A DNA stretch of 31,230 nt from an uncultured Bacilli bacterium (GTDB lineage: Bacteria; Bacillota_I; Bacilli_A; RF39; UBA660), in assembly GCA_934130405.1 (NCBI GenBank), contig CAKOXX010000015.1, positions 1-31,230 of the forward strand, given 5' to 3'. Of this stretch, positions 22,523-30,498 are shown in pieces. Position numbers and translations under genes: made by a program. Position 1 is the first letter of the stretch, and every line of letters begins with the position of its first letter. Under the pieces are notes generated by a model that saw only the letters and a program-made list of their open reading frames with translations, was not told where the DNA came from and made no database searches.

Positions 22523-24346
22523 ATGGTAGGTGAATATACATTAAAAATATTATGTGACAAATATAATATCTCAAGTGAAAACGTCATTAATAAAAATAAT
22601 AATATACTTACATATGGTGAATATTTAGACATTGATAAAACATTAAATTATCTAATAAATGAGTTAAAAGTAAGTAAGAAAAATATAGAAAAGTGTCCAA
22701 GTATTCTTTATAGAAATGTTGATGCTATAAAGAAAAATATTGATTATTTAAAACAACAAAATGTATCTTTTTCCTCTATAGAATCTTGTTTACACATATT
22801 ATCAACAGAACCGATTGATTTAAAAGATACTTATAAGTATATAGAAGAAAATTATGGAATAGAAGCAATAAATAGAAATACATCCGCTTTATCTTGTAAT
22901 AAAGAGTTGATAATTGAAGTTGAAAAATTAGAATTAGATAAAGAATGGAATTTAGCTATAGCTGTAGGAATTACCTTTGGCTATAACACTTTAGAAGAAG
23001 TTATAGATATAATAAATAGTGAAGAATATAAAAATCATCCAGAGCTATTTACTCCCACAACCTTAGCCCATGCTAAAATAAAAGACATTAAGGAACTTCT
23101 TCATAGTGATGAATACAAGGAACATCCAGAGTTATTCACTTCCACAACTTTAGCCCGTGCTAAAATAAAAGACATTAAGAAACTTCTTCATAGTGATGAA
23201 TATAAGGAACATCCAGAACTATTCACTTCACAAACCTTAGCTTATGCTAAAATAAAGGACATTAAGGAACTTCTTCATAGTGAAGAGTATAAAGAATATC
23301 CAGAATTGTTTACTTCAGAAACCTTAGCTCATGCCAAAATAAAAGATATTAAGGAACTTCTTCATAGTGATGAATACAAGGAACATCCAGAGTTATTCAC
23401 TTCCACAACTTTAGCTCATGCTAAAATAAAAGATATTAAAGATATACTCCATAGTGAAGAGTATAAAGAGCATCCAGAGTTATTTACTTCAGAAACCTTA
23501 GCCCGTGCTAAAATAAAAGACATTAAGGAACTTCTTCATAGTGATGAATACAAGGAACATCCAGAGCTATTTACTTCAACAACTTTAGCTCATGCTAAAA
23601 TAAAGGACATTAAGGAAATGCTTCATAGTGAAGAGTATAAAGAGCATCCAGAGTTATTTACTTCAGAAACCTTAGCCAGTGCTAAAATAAAGGACATTAA
23701 GGAAATGCTTCATAGTGATGAATACAAGGAACATCCAGAATTATTCACTTCAACAACCTTAGCTCATGCTAAAATAAAAGACATTAAGGAAATGCTTCAT
23801 AGTGATGAATATAAAGAACATCCAGAATTATTCACTTCAACAACCTTAGCTCATGCTAAAATAAAAGACATTAAGGGAATGCTTCATAGTGATGAATATA
23901 AAGAACATCCAGAATTGTTTACTTCACAAACTTTAGCCCATGCTAAAATAGAAGATATCTCAACTTTATTAAAGATGTCATATTGGTGTGATATAAGATT
24001 TAAACATCTTTTAACTTCGTCTGTTTTAGCAAAAGCAAAACAAATGATTAATAAATTACCTGTTTTGATAAAAATAGCTGAGTATTATGAAATAGATGAA
24101 TATCTTACTACTTCATTTTTACTAGTGTCACCAATCCAAAGCTTTGCCTTGATAAATTATTTGAATGATAATAATATACCTTTAATAATAAATGGTAAAC
24201 TAAATTCTGTTTTTGGTAAACAACCAGGCTTATTAAAGAAAAAATATGGAATAGATATAAAAGAACAAATGAAAAAGTATGACTTTAGTAAATTTGATTT
24301 TAATGAGAAGAATAGGAGTAAAGTTAAGAAAAATGGGATTAGATGA
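22523..24346 (+). CDS. Alpha-helical repeat protein with ten 29-residue repeats
   Basis: This 607-residue protein has GGGGG as SD. The N-terminal 170 residues are helical (VSKKNIEKCPSILYRNVDAI, NIDYLKQQNVSFSSIESCLH) and recall mTERF-like helical repeats in their CPSILxxN...L pattern; this resemblance is inference. Residues 174-463 are ten tandem 29-residue units of the form ELFTSxTLAHAKIKDIKELL followed by HSDEYKEHP, with an eleventh partial unit. The variable position after ELFTS is T, Q or E, and S/D-E-E-Y alternates. Such solenoids bind protein or nucleic acid surfaces. No signal peptide or membrane segment is seen. The frame ends at 24346 with KVKKNGIR, but a further conserved-looking segment continues in another frame to 24614, so the native C-terminus may be lost here. 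The gene follows the coiled-coil triplet after 129 bases. Confidence 0.7.
   Translation: MVGEYTLKILCDKYNISSENVINKNNNILTYGEYLDIDKTLNYLINELKVSKKNIEKCPSILYRNVDAIKKNIDYLKQQNVSFSSIESCLHILSTEPIDLKDTYKYIEENYGIEAINRNTSALSCNKELIIEVEKLELDKEWNLAIAVGITFGYNTLEEVIDIINSEEYKNHPELFTPTTLAHAKIKDIKELLHSDEYKEHPELFTSTTLARAKIKDIKKLLHSDEYKEHPELFTSQTLAYAKIKDIKELLHSEEYKEYPELFTSETLAHAKIKDIKELLHSDEYKEHPELFTSTTLAHAKIKDIKDILHSEEYKEHPELFTSETLARAKIKDIKELLHSDEYKEHPELFTSTTLAHAKIKDIKEMLHSEEYKEHPELFTSETLASAKIKDIKEMLHSDEYKEHPELFTSTTLAHAKIKDIKEMLHSDEYKEHPELFTSTTLAHAKIKDIKGMLHSDEYKEHPELFTSQTLAHAKIEDISTLLKMSYWCDIRFKHLLTSSVLAKAKQMINKLPVLIKIAEYYEIDEYLTTSFLLVSPIQSFALINYLNDNNIPLIINGKLNSVFGKQPGLLKKKYGIDIKEQMKKYDFSKFDFNEKNRSKVKKNGIR
23042..23911 (+). 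repeat. Ten tandem 87-bp coding repeats
   Basis: Ten units of exactly 87 bp, each starting at the GAG/GAA-CTA/TTA/TTG codons after CATCCA. They are highly similar at the DNA level, with both synonymous and replacement changes, so they arose by repeated duplication. Copy number is likely to vary between strains. Confidence 0.9.
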
Positions 24347-24614
24347 TTTAGATATATTAATATTAAAAGAAAACTTCGATACTGAAACAATTGTAAAAAT
24401 GGATGCAGAAAATATATATAAAATACTTAACTATTTAGATAAAAATGGTGTATTTTATGCTAAAGACTTACTTTTATCATCACTTGATTTATTTTTGCTT
24501 CCAGTAGACGAATTTATAAAACAATTTGAAAAGCTAAAAAATGAATTAGGAAGTGATTATGTAGATAAACTTGGAGAAGATTCATCTCTTATTGAAATAA
24601 TGTATAAAGATTAG
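24333..24614 (+). CDS. Out-of-frame C-terminal segment or small following gene
   Basis: The open segment (beginning MGLDDLDILILKENFDTETI) runs to 24614 in a different frame and overlaps the end of the repeat gene. It can be read from ATG 24333 (94 codons) or from earlier starts at 24303 and 24279. GGAG at 24316-24319 lies about 13 bases before ATG 24333, a poor spacing. The text (NIYKILNYLDKNGVFYAKDL, FLLPVDEFIKQFEKLKNELG, GEDSSLIEIM) is helical and continues the style of the upstream protein, so a one-base indel near 24316-24336 that split one gene is at least as likely as a separate gene. Function unknown. Confidence 0.5.
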   Translation: MGLDDLDILILKENFDTETIVKMDAENIYKILNYLDKNGVFYAKDLLLSSLDLFLLPVDEFIKQFEKLKNELGSDYVDKLGEDSSLIEIMYKD

Positions 24615-24647
24615 CTTTTCTACACTTATAATTATTTCAAAAATAAA

Positions 24648-24676
24648 TTGCTAACACTAAAAAAATGTTATATAAT
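24648..24676 (+). promoter_or_regulatory. Promoter of the hisS-aspS operon
   Basis: TTGCTA (24648-24653), a 17-base spacer and a perfect TATAAT (24671-24676). It is followed by the T-box leader. Confidence 0.75.
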
Positions 24677-24689
24677 AAGCTTATCTTCT

Positions 24690-24875
24690 TTGGAAAGAGT
24701 ATATTTTAAATTCTAATTAGAGAGAGTATGGTTGGTGTAAATACTTATAGAAGTTAAAATAGAAGACATCCAGTTAACAAAAGAAGCGTTCGACCTCGAT
24801 ACGGTTATTTAGAGTATAAACTAAGGTGGCACCACAGGAATATCTGTCCTTAAGAGGGGCCATCTTTTTATTTTA
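24690..24875 (+). promoter_or_regulatory. T-box leader of hisS-aspS
   Basis: The order of parts is that of a T-box: AGAGAG (24721) and GGTTGGTG in Stem I, a specifier region GAAGACATCC (24763-24771), the T-box sequence AAGGTGGCACCAC (24823-24835) and a terminator in which AAGGTGGC can pair with GCCATCTT (24858-24866) before a T-run. Uncharged tRNA pairs with the specifier and the T-box bulge (GGCA here, variant of TGGN) and allows read-through into hisS. The specifier reads GAC (Asp, 24765-24767) or CAT (His, 24767-24769) by a two-base slide; both amino acids are served by the operon. Confidence 0.85.
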
Positions 24876-24888
24876 AGGAGGAAAAAAG

Positions 24889-26238
24889 ATGATACAAAGA
24901 CCAAAAGGTACTAATGACATTTATGGAAAAGAAGCAAAAGTTTGGAAATATGTTGAAACAGTAATTGACCAAGTAATGGAAAAGTATAATTACAACTATA
25001 TAAGAACACCTATTTTCGAATCAAGTGAATTATTTCATCGTGGAATAGGGGAAACTACTGATATTGTAACTAAAGAAACATATGATTTTGTTGATAGGGG
25101 AGATAGACACCTTTCTCTAAGACCAGAAGGAACAGCTGGAGTTTGTAGAAGTTATATTGAAAATAAAATGTATGGGGATGCTACTCAACCAGTAAAAGTT
25201 TACTATAACGGTACAATGTATCGTTATGAAAGACCACAATCAGGTAGAGATAGAGAGTTAACACAATTTGGTATGGAAATACTAGGAAGTGATGACCCAT
25301 TAAGTGATGCTGAAATTATTTCTGCTGCTGTAAACTTATATAAACTATTAGGTCTAAAAGAAATAAAAGTTAATATTAATAGTTTAGGAGATAGTTCTTC
25401 TCGTAATACTTATCGTGAAGCATTAATTAAATACTTTAGACCACATATAGATGAATTTTGTGATGATTGTAAAGAAAGATTTATGAAAAATCCTCTTCGT
25501 ATTCTAGATTGTAAAGTAGATGCTGATAATGAAATATTAAAGAATGCTCCTAAGACAATTGATTACTTAAATGAAGAATCTAAAGAAAGATTTGATAAAG
25601 TAAAAGATTATCTTGATATTATGCAAATTGACTATGAAGTAAATCCTTCTATCGTAAGAGGACTTGATTACTATAATCACACTGTTTTTGAAATTGAAGC
25701 TAAAGTAGCTGGTTTTGGTTCTAATAACGTAATTGGCGCTGGTGGAAGATATAACGGTCTTGTTAAAGAATTAGGAGGACCAGAGACACCTTGTATTGGT
25801 TTTGCTTCTGGAATTGGTCGTTTAGTAATGGCTTTAGAACTTGAAGAAGTAAAATTACCAATCGTTGATTATGTTGATTTATTCTTAATGTATGTTAATG
25901 AAGATGAAAAGAAATATGCTGTTTATTTAGCTCAAGAATTAAGAATGGCTGACTTTATTGTTGAAACAGAATATACTGGTCGTGGACTTAAAGGTCAATT
26001 TAAACAAGCTGATCGTTTGAATAGTAAATTTATTGCTATTTTAAATAGTGAAGACTTAAATAATAATGAAATAAAGATTAAAAATAATCAAACAAAGGAA
26101 GAAGAAATTATCAGTTTAGATGTTTTAATCTACTACTTAGATGAAAAATTAACAACAGATAGTGATGATTGCGATTGTGGTTGTGGCCATGAATGTACTG
26201 GTGAATGTAATCATGATGGTTGCAACTGTGATGAATAG
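24889..26238 (+). CDS. hisS: Histidine-tRNA ligase with a Cys/His-rich C-terminal tail
   Basis: The 449-residue class II synthetase charges tRNA-His with His. Visible motifs: QRPKGTNDIYGKE at the start, motif 2 (LRPEGTAGVCRSYIEN, about 77-92), MYRYERPQSGRDRELTQFG, the HisRS signature RGLDYYNHTVFE (about 257-268), GAGGRYNGL, and motif 3 (GFASGIGRLVMALE). The anticodon-binding domain follows from about 325. The usual length is about 420-430. Here the protein runs on into an acidic tail of about 25 residues from about 425 with seven Cys and two His (DCDCGCGHEC, GECNHDGCNC), which is not part of normal HisRS. SD AAGGAGG precedes ATG 24889. It is controlled by the T-box leader and followed 14 bases later by aspS. 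Confidence 0.95.
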   Translation: MIQRPKGTNDIYGKEAKVWKYVETVIDQVMEKYNYNYIRTPIFESSELFHRGIGETTDIVTKETYDFVDRGDRHLSLRPEGTAGVCRSYIENKMYGDATQPVKVYYNGTMYRYERPQSGRDRELTQFGMEILGSDDPLSDAEIISAAVNLYKLLGLKEIKVNINSLGDSSSRNTYREALIKYFRPHIDEFCDDCKERFMKNPLRILDCKVDADNEILKNAPKTIDYLNEESKERFDKVKDYLDIMQIDYEVNPSIVRGLDYYNHTVFEIEAKVAGFGSNNVIGAGGRYNGLVKELGGPETPCIGFASGIGRLVMALELEEVKLPIVDYVDLFLMYVNEDEKKYAVYLAQELRMADFIVETEYTGRGLKGQFKQADRLNSKFIAILNSEDLNNNEIKIKNNQTKEEEIISLDVLIYYLDEKLTTDSDDCDCGCGHECTGECNHDGCNCDE

Positions 26239-26252
26239 GAAGTGTTAGAAAG

Positions 26253-27998
26253 ATGAAAACAATAGAAAATAATAGCTTAAGATTAACTGATAAAGAGAAA
26301 AAAGTAACACTATATGGTTGGGTGCAAAAGAAACGTGACTTAGGTGGAGTATGTTTCATTGACCTTAGGGATAGAAGTGGTATTGTACAGTTAGTAGCTC
26401 GTTCTGGTGAAGTGTATGAAATAGCTAGTACTTTAAAGAATGAGTCTGTTTTAAAAGTAGAAGGTATAGTTAAAGAACGTGAATCTAAAAATAATAATAT
26501 TGCTACTGGAGAGATTGAAGTAGAACTAGAAAGTATTGAATTATTAAACTCTTCAAGAGATTTACCATTTGAAATTACTAATGATACAACTGCACTAGAA
26601 GATACAAGACTAAAATATCGTTATTTAGATCTTAGAAGAAGTAATTTAAAAGATAACTTAATAACTCGTCATAAAATTACACTTGCTATTAGAAACTTTC
26701 TAGATAGCAAAGGTTTTGTTGAAGTAGAAACTCCTGTACTTTGTAAATCAACTCCTGAAGGAGCAAGAGATTACTTAGTACCAAGTAGAGTTAATAAAGG
26801 TAAGTTTTATGCTCTTCCTCAGTCACCACAATTATTTAAACAATTACTAATGGTTGGGGGCATGGAAAAGTATTTCCAAATAGCAAAATGTTTCCGTGAT
26901 GAAGACTTAAGAAGTGATAGACAACCAGAGTTTACGCAAGTTGATATGGAAATGAGTTTTGTTGATGAAGAAGATGTTATGAGTTTAACAGAACAATTAA
27001 TCGCTTATGTCTTTAAAGAAATAAAAGGTATTGATATTAAACTTCCTCTTAAGAGAATGGAATATGATGATGCAATGAAGTATTATGGTTCTGATAAACC
27101 AGACTTAAGATTCGATATGAAGATAAATGACGTTAAAGATATCTTTAAAAATACTGAATTTAAAGTCTTTCAAAATGCTCTTAGTGAAAATATGACGATT
27201 GCTTGTATAAAAGTAGAAAACAATGCTAGTTATTTCTCAAGAAAGAAAACAGATGAACTAACCGAATTTGTTAAGATATATAAAGCGAAAGGACTTCCTT
27301 TTGTTAAGTATGAAAATAGTGAGTTTACTGGTGGAATTAGTAAGTTTTTAACAGAAGAAGAACAAAAAGAATTAGTAACTAACTTAAATCTTCAAAATAA
27401 TGATATCTTATTCTTTGCTGCTGATATTAAGAATATAGTTTATCAAACCTTAGGAGCCTTAAGATGTAAATTAGCGCGTGACTTAAACCTTATTAAAGAA
27501 GGTGACTATAAATTACTATGGGTTACTAAGTTCCCGTCATTCGAGTGGAGTGAAGAAGAAAATAGATATGTTGCTTGTCACCATCCATTTACTGCTCCAT
27601 TAGATAGTGATGTTGATAAACTTTTAACAGATAAAGCACATTGTTATTCAAAAGCTTACGATATCGTTATTAATGGTTACGAAGCCGGTGGTGGATCTAT
27701 TCGTATTCATAACGAAGAAGTACAAGAAAAAATGTTTGAAGCTTTGGAGTTAACTAAAGAAGATATCGAAGAAAAATTTGGTTTCTTTGTTGAAGCTTTA
27801 AAATACGGAACACCACCACATGGTGGCCTTGCTATCGGACTGGATAGACTTACGATGTTATTAACAGAAACAGATAACATTCGTGATGTAATTGCTTTTC
27901 CTAAGACAGCTAGTGCTAGTTGTCTTATGAGTGAAGCACCTAATAAAGTTGCAAAAAAACAATTAGAAGACTTAGGAATAAAACTAGAAAAGGACTAA
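26253..27998 (+). CDS. aspS: Aspartate-tRNA ligase, bacterial type
   Basis: This 581-residue class IIb synthetase charges tRNA-Asp. The N-terminal OB fold binds the anticodon (TLYGWVQKKRDLGGVCFIDL, about 18-37). Core motifs include GFVEVETPVLCKSTPEGARD, YALPQSPQLFKQLLMVGG, the motif 2 region CFRDEDLRSDRQPEFTQVDM, the bacterial GAD insertion in the middle, and motif 3 GLAIGLDRLTMLL with DNIRDVIAFPK near the end. Length is normal for the bacterial form. It starts 14 bases after hisS and shares the T-box. Whether it is discriminating or also charges tRNA-Asn depends on the rest of the genome (presence of gatCAB or asnS). Confidence 0.96.
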   Translation: MKTIENNSLRLTDKEKKVTLYGWVQKKRDLGGVCFIDLRDRSGIVQLVARSGEVYEIASTLKNESVLKVEGIVKERESKNNNIATGEIEVELESIELLNSSRDLPFEITNDTTALEDTRLKYRYLDLRRSNLKDNLITRHKITLAIRNFLDSKGFVEVETPVLCKSTPEGARDYLVPSRVNKGKFYALPQSPQLFKQLLMVGGMEKYFQIAKCFRDEDLRSDRQPEFTQVDMEMSFVDEEDVMSLTEQLIAYVFKEIKGIDIKLPLKRMEYDDAMKYYGSDKPDLRFDMKINDVKDIFKNTEFKVFQNALSENMTIACIKVENNASYFSRKKTDELTEFVKIYKAKGLPFVKYENSEFTGGISKFLTEEEQKELVTNLNLQNNDILFFAADIKNIVYQTLGALRCKLARDLNLIKEGDYKLLWVTKFPSFEWSEEENRYVACHHPFTAPLDSDVDKLLTDKAHCYSKAYDIVINGYEAGGGSIRIHNEEVQEKMFEALELTKEDIEEKFGFFVEALKYGTPPHGGLAIGLDRLTMLLTETDNIRDVIAFPKTASASCLMSEAPNKVAKKQLEDLGIKLEKD

Positions 27999-28003
27999 TT
28001 AAT

Positions 28004-28026
28004 AAAGAAAGTAACCCTTTCTTTTT
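28004..28026 (+). terminator. Terminator of hisS-aspS
   Basis: AAAGAAAG (28004-28011) and CTTTCTTT (28017-28024) pair perfectly around TAACC, followed by T's. It starts 5 bases after the aspS stop. Confidence 0.8.
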
Positions 28027-28037
28027 CCTTGCTAGTT

Positions 28038-28046
28038 TGTTATAAT
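28038..28046 (+). promoter_or_regulatory. Extended -10 promoter of uppP
   Basis: TGTTATAAT, an extended -10 with a perfect hexamer at 28041-28046. The -35 is poor. It lies 26 bases before ATG 28072. Confidence 0.55.
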
Positions 28047-28071
28047 TTTGTTTAGAAAAGAGGTTAGTATT

Positions 28072-28893
28072 ATGAATAATATTATTGCAGCGATTATTCT
28101 TGGAATTGTCCAAGGAATAGCTGAATTTTTACCAATATCATCAAGTGCTCACTTAATTATTTTTAGAGATGTCTTTGGTATTGGAAAGGGAATGGGTAGT
28201 GACTTAGCCTTATGTTTCGACCTTGCCCTTCATCTTGGAACATTACTTGCTATAGCAGTATTCTTCTTTAAAGACTTTTTAAATATGGTTGTTAAAGGAG
28301 TAACAAAAGGAGTTAAAGATAAAGAAGGTAAAATATTCTTTCAAATAATAGTCGCTACTATTCCCGCTGCTATTGCAGGATTACTATTTGAAGATGTAAT
28401 AGAAGATGCTATTAGAACTAATTACTATTTAATAGCTCTAGCTTTAATTTTTATGGGAATAACTATCTATGTAATAGATAAAAAATCTAAAGAAGAAAAA
28501 GAAGTTAAAGATATATCTTATAAAGATGCATTTTTAATTGGTTGTAGTCAAGTATTTGCTTTAATTCCAGGATTTAGTAGAAGTGGTACTACTATTGCTT
28601 GTGCTAGAGCTTTAAAGATAAATAGAGAAGATGCAGCAAAATTTTCCTTTTATTTATCTGCCCCTGTTGTTTTAGGAGCTTGCTTATTACAATTTATTAA
28701 AGGAGAAGCTATTGCTTTGATAGCAGCTAATATGGCAATCTTCTTAGTAGGTATTTTAGTAGCATTTGTAACAGGATTAATTTGTATTAAATTCTTATTA
28801 CAATACTTAAAGAAACATGACTTTAAAGTATTTATGATTTATCGTATTTTACTTGCTGTTGCCGTTATTTTATTAGTTACATTTAGGGGGTAA
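28072..28893 (+). CDS. uppP: Undecaprenyl-diphosphatase (UppP/BacA)
   Basis: The 273-residue membrane protein has about eight segments. It removes phosphate from undecaprenyl diphosphate to recycle the lipid carrier for peptidoglycan and other polymers, and overproduction confers bacitracin resistance in known species. Signature motifs: GIVQGIAEFLPISSSAHLII (residues about 10-29, with Glu and the SSSAH) and LIPGFSRSGTTIACA (about 164-178, catalytic Ser/Arg loop). A TTG at 28048 opens the frame earlier, but it overlaps the -10 region; AGAGG upstream of ATG 28072 decides the start. It begins a run of three membrane-protein genes spaced by 2-10 bases. Confidence 0.95.
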   Translation: MNNIIAAIILGIVQGIAEFLPISSSAHLIIFRDVFGIGKGMGSDLALCFDLALHLGTLLAIAVFFFKDFLNMVVKGVTKGVKDKEGKIFFQIIVATIPAAIAGLLFEDVIEDAIRTNYYLIALALIFMGITIYVIDKKSKEEKEVKDISYKDAFLIGCSQVFALIPGFSRSGTTIACARALKINREDAAKFSFYLSAPVVLGACLLQFIKGEAIALIAANMAIFLVGILVAFVTGLICIKFLLQYLKKHDFKVFMIYRILLAVAVILLVTFRG

Positions 28894-28895
28894 AA

Positions 28896-29645
28896 ATGAG
28901 TTCGAATCTTTCACTATTTATTACCTTTCTATTGGGATTATTCCTAGTAGTAGGGATAATTTTTTCCTTCTTTTTAAATAAAAAAAGAAAAATGATGGAT
29001 TACATTTTTTCATTAGCATTTTCTCTACTTATAATGTTAATGATATTTGACATTTTAAAAGAAGCAATAGAAACTTTTGGTTTTGGAAAACTCTATTTAT
29101 TTGTTATCTTTGCTTTAGTAGGTTTTTTAATGTTTAAATTACTAGATCATTTTGTACCAGATCATCATGACCATTTAAAAACTAACAAAGAAGTAAAAGA
29201 AAACATCCATCATATTGGTCTACTTTCTATAATTGTTTTGATTATTCATAACATAATAGAAGGAATGGCGATTTATTTTGTTACACTTACTGATATATCA
29301 GTAGGAATAATGATGAGTGTAGGTGTTGGTATCCATAACTTACCATTAGGTGTAATGATTGGAAGTGTTTATTCAGAAAGTTCTAATAAGAAAAGTTTAA
29401 ATATCCCTATGATTTTACTTAGTGTTTCTACCTTTTTAGGAGGATTAATTCCTTACTTATTGAAACTAACTAGTGCTAGTAATACTTTTATGGGAATACT
29501 TCTTTCACTAGTATTAGGAATGTTATTCTATTTAGTGTTTTTTGAACTTCTTCCGAAAGTAAAAGATACTAAAAATAAAAATATGACAATATATGGTTTA
29601 ATTAGTGGGGGGTTAATATTCTTATTAACATTATTCTTTGATTAG
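28896..29645 (+). CDS. ZIP-family divalent metal transporter
   Basis: The 249-residue protein has about eight membrane segments and starts 2 bases after uppP, behind GGGGG overlapping the uppP stop. ZIP metal-site motifs are in the fourth and fifth helices: HNIIEGMAIYF and GIHNLPLGVMIG (His, Asn, Glu; then His-Asn-Leu-Pro). A His-rich loop (DHFVPDHHDHL, about 84-94) lies between helices 3 and 4, as is common in ZIPs, and may bind metal. Uptake of zinc, iron or manganese is expected; the ion is not predictable from this alone. The second metal motif has LPLG where many ZIPs have (I)PEG, so the usual Glu is missing, which may alter the binuclear site. Confidence 0.85.
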   Translation: MSSNLSLFITFLLGLFLVVGIIFSFFLNKKRKMMDYIFSLAFSLLIMLMIFDILKEAIETFGFGKLYLFVIFALVGFLMFKLLDHFVPDHHDHLKTNKEVKENIHHIGLLSIIVLIIHNIIEGMAIYFVTLTDISVGIMMSVGVGIHNLPLGVMIGSVYSESSNKKSLNIPMILLSVSTFLGGLIPYLLKLTSASNTFMGILLSLVLGMLFYLVFFELLPKVKDTKNKNMTIYGLISGGLIFLLTLFFD

Positions 29646-29655
29646 GGGTGGTTAG

Positions 29656-30387
29656 ATGTTTTATACACTTTGTTATTGGTTTTTATGCTTTATGCTTTAT
29701 TCTTTTATTGGCTATCTAGCAGAAATAACATGTTGTTCTATTAACAATAAGAAACTAGTAATGAATAGAGGTTTCTGTCTTGGACCATATTTACCTATTT
29801 ATGGTTTCAGTTGTGTTATAATGAACTTGTTTTTAGCTAAGTATAACCATGACCTTATTACTTTATTCGTTATGTCTGCTTTTGTTTGTACAATAATGGA
29901 ATATATGACTAGCTTAATATTAGAAAAAATATTTCATGCAAGATGGTGGGATTATACAGAAAAGAAATTTAATCTTTCTGGACGTGTTTGTTTAGAAAAT
30001 TCTTGTTTATTTGGTCTTGGCGGAGTAGTGATAGTTAGAGTTATTCATCCTTTTGTTGAAGGGATTATTAAAAGTTTACCGTTAAAAGCTCTATTTATCA
30101 TAGCAATAGTTTTATTTGTTATTTTTCTTGTAGATGTTATTATAACTATTATAACAATGTGCCAAGTAAAAATAGCTAGTATGAAATTTACTGCTAAAGA
30201 TGCTACAGAAGAAATAAGTAAGCGTGTTAGAAGTGAAATTATTAAGAATAAGGCCTTAATGCTTCACATGTTAAATGCTTTTCCAAAGATTGAATTATCT
30301 AATCATGATCCATTAGGCAGAATTAAGAAATATTTAGCTAAACAAAAAGAAGAATATAAAAAGAAAAAAGCTAAAGATATAAGATAA
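29656..30387 (+). CDS. CmpB-like membrane protein (putative ABC-transporter type IV, PF06541)
   Basis: The 243-residue protein has about five membrane segments, then a basic cytoplasmic tail (KKYLAKQKEEYKKKKAKDIR). The family signature is clear: the N-terminal SFIGYLAEITCCSINNKKLV, then NRGFCLGPYLPIYGFSCV (about 38-55), and EYMTSLILEKIFHARWWDYT with the WWDY motif (about 94-107). The family is annotated as putative ABC-transporter type IV, but its activity is essentially unproven. It starts 10 bases after the ZIP gene with GGGGTGG as SD, closing the uppP-ZIP-CmpB operon. Confidence 0.8.
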   Translation: MFYTLCYWFLCFMLYSFIGYLAEITCCSINNKKLVMNRGFCLGPYLPIYGFSCVIMNLFLAKYNHDLITLFVMSAFVCTIMEYMTSLILEKIFHARWWDYTEKKFNLSGRVCLENSCLFGLGGVVIVRVIHPFVEGIIKSLPLKALFIIAIVLFVIFLVDVIITIITMCQVKIASMKFTAKDATEEISKRVRSEIIKNKALMLHMLNAFPKIELSNHDPLGRIKKYLAKQKEEYKKKKAKDIR

Positions 30388-30458
30388 TGATAAGTTAACT
30401 TATAAAAAGAACTTAAAAAGTCTTTTCTTTAATGATATCTTCTAATTAACTTATCATT
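30386..30458 (+). repeat. Perfect 13-bp inverted repeat after the membrane operon
   Basis: AATGATAAGTTAA (30386-30398) and TTAACTTATCATT (30446-30458) are exact complements. Between them AAAGAACTT and AAAGTCTTTTCTTT can form a second, weaker hairpin with T's. It overlaps the stop of the CmpB-like gene. It may act as a terminator with an outer clamp, although no T-run follows the outer arm. Confidence 0.5.
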
Positions 30459-30498
30459 TATTATTAATTACAATAAGAAACACGTGGGGGGATTTAAC

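Noticed and set aside
23042..23911. Possible CRISPR or satellite from 87-bp spacing
   Set aside because: One continuous coding frame with a 29-residue period. Differences are codon-like.
26111..26359. 82-codon His-rich minus-strand ORF
   Set aside because: Antisense to the Cys-rich tail of hisS and the start of aspS. Its composition follows from the other strand.
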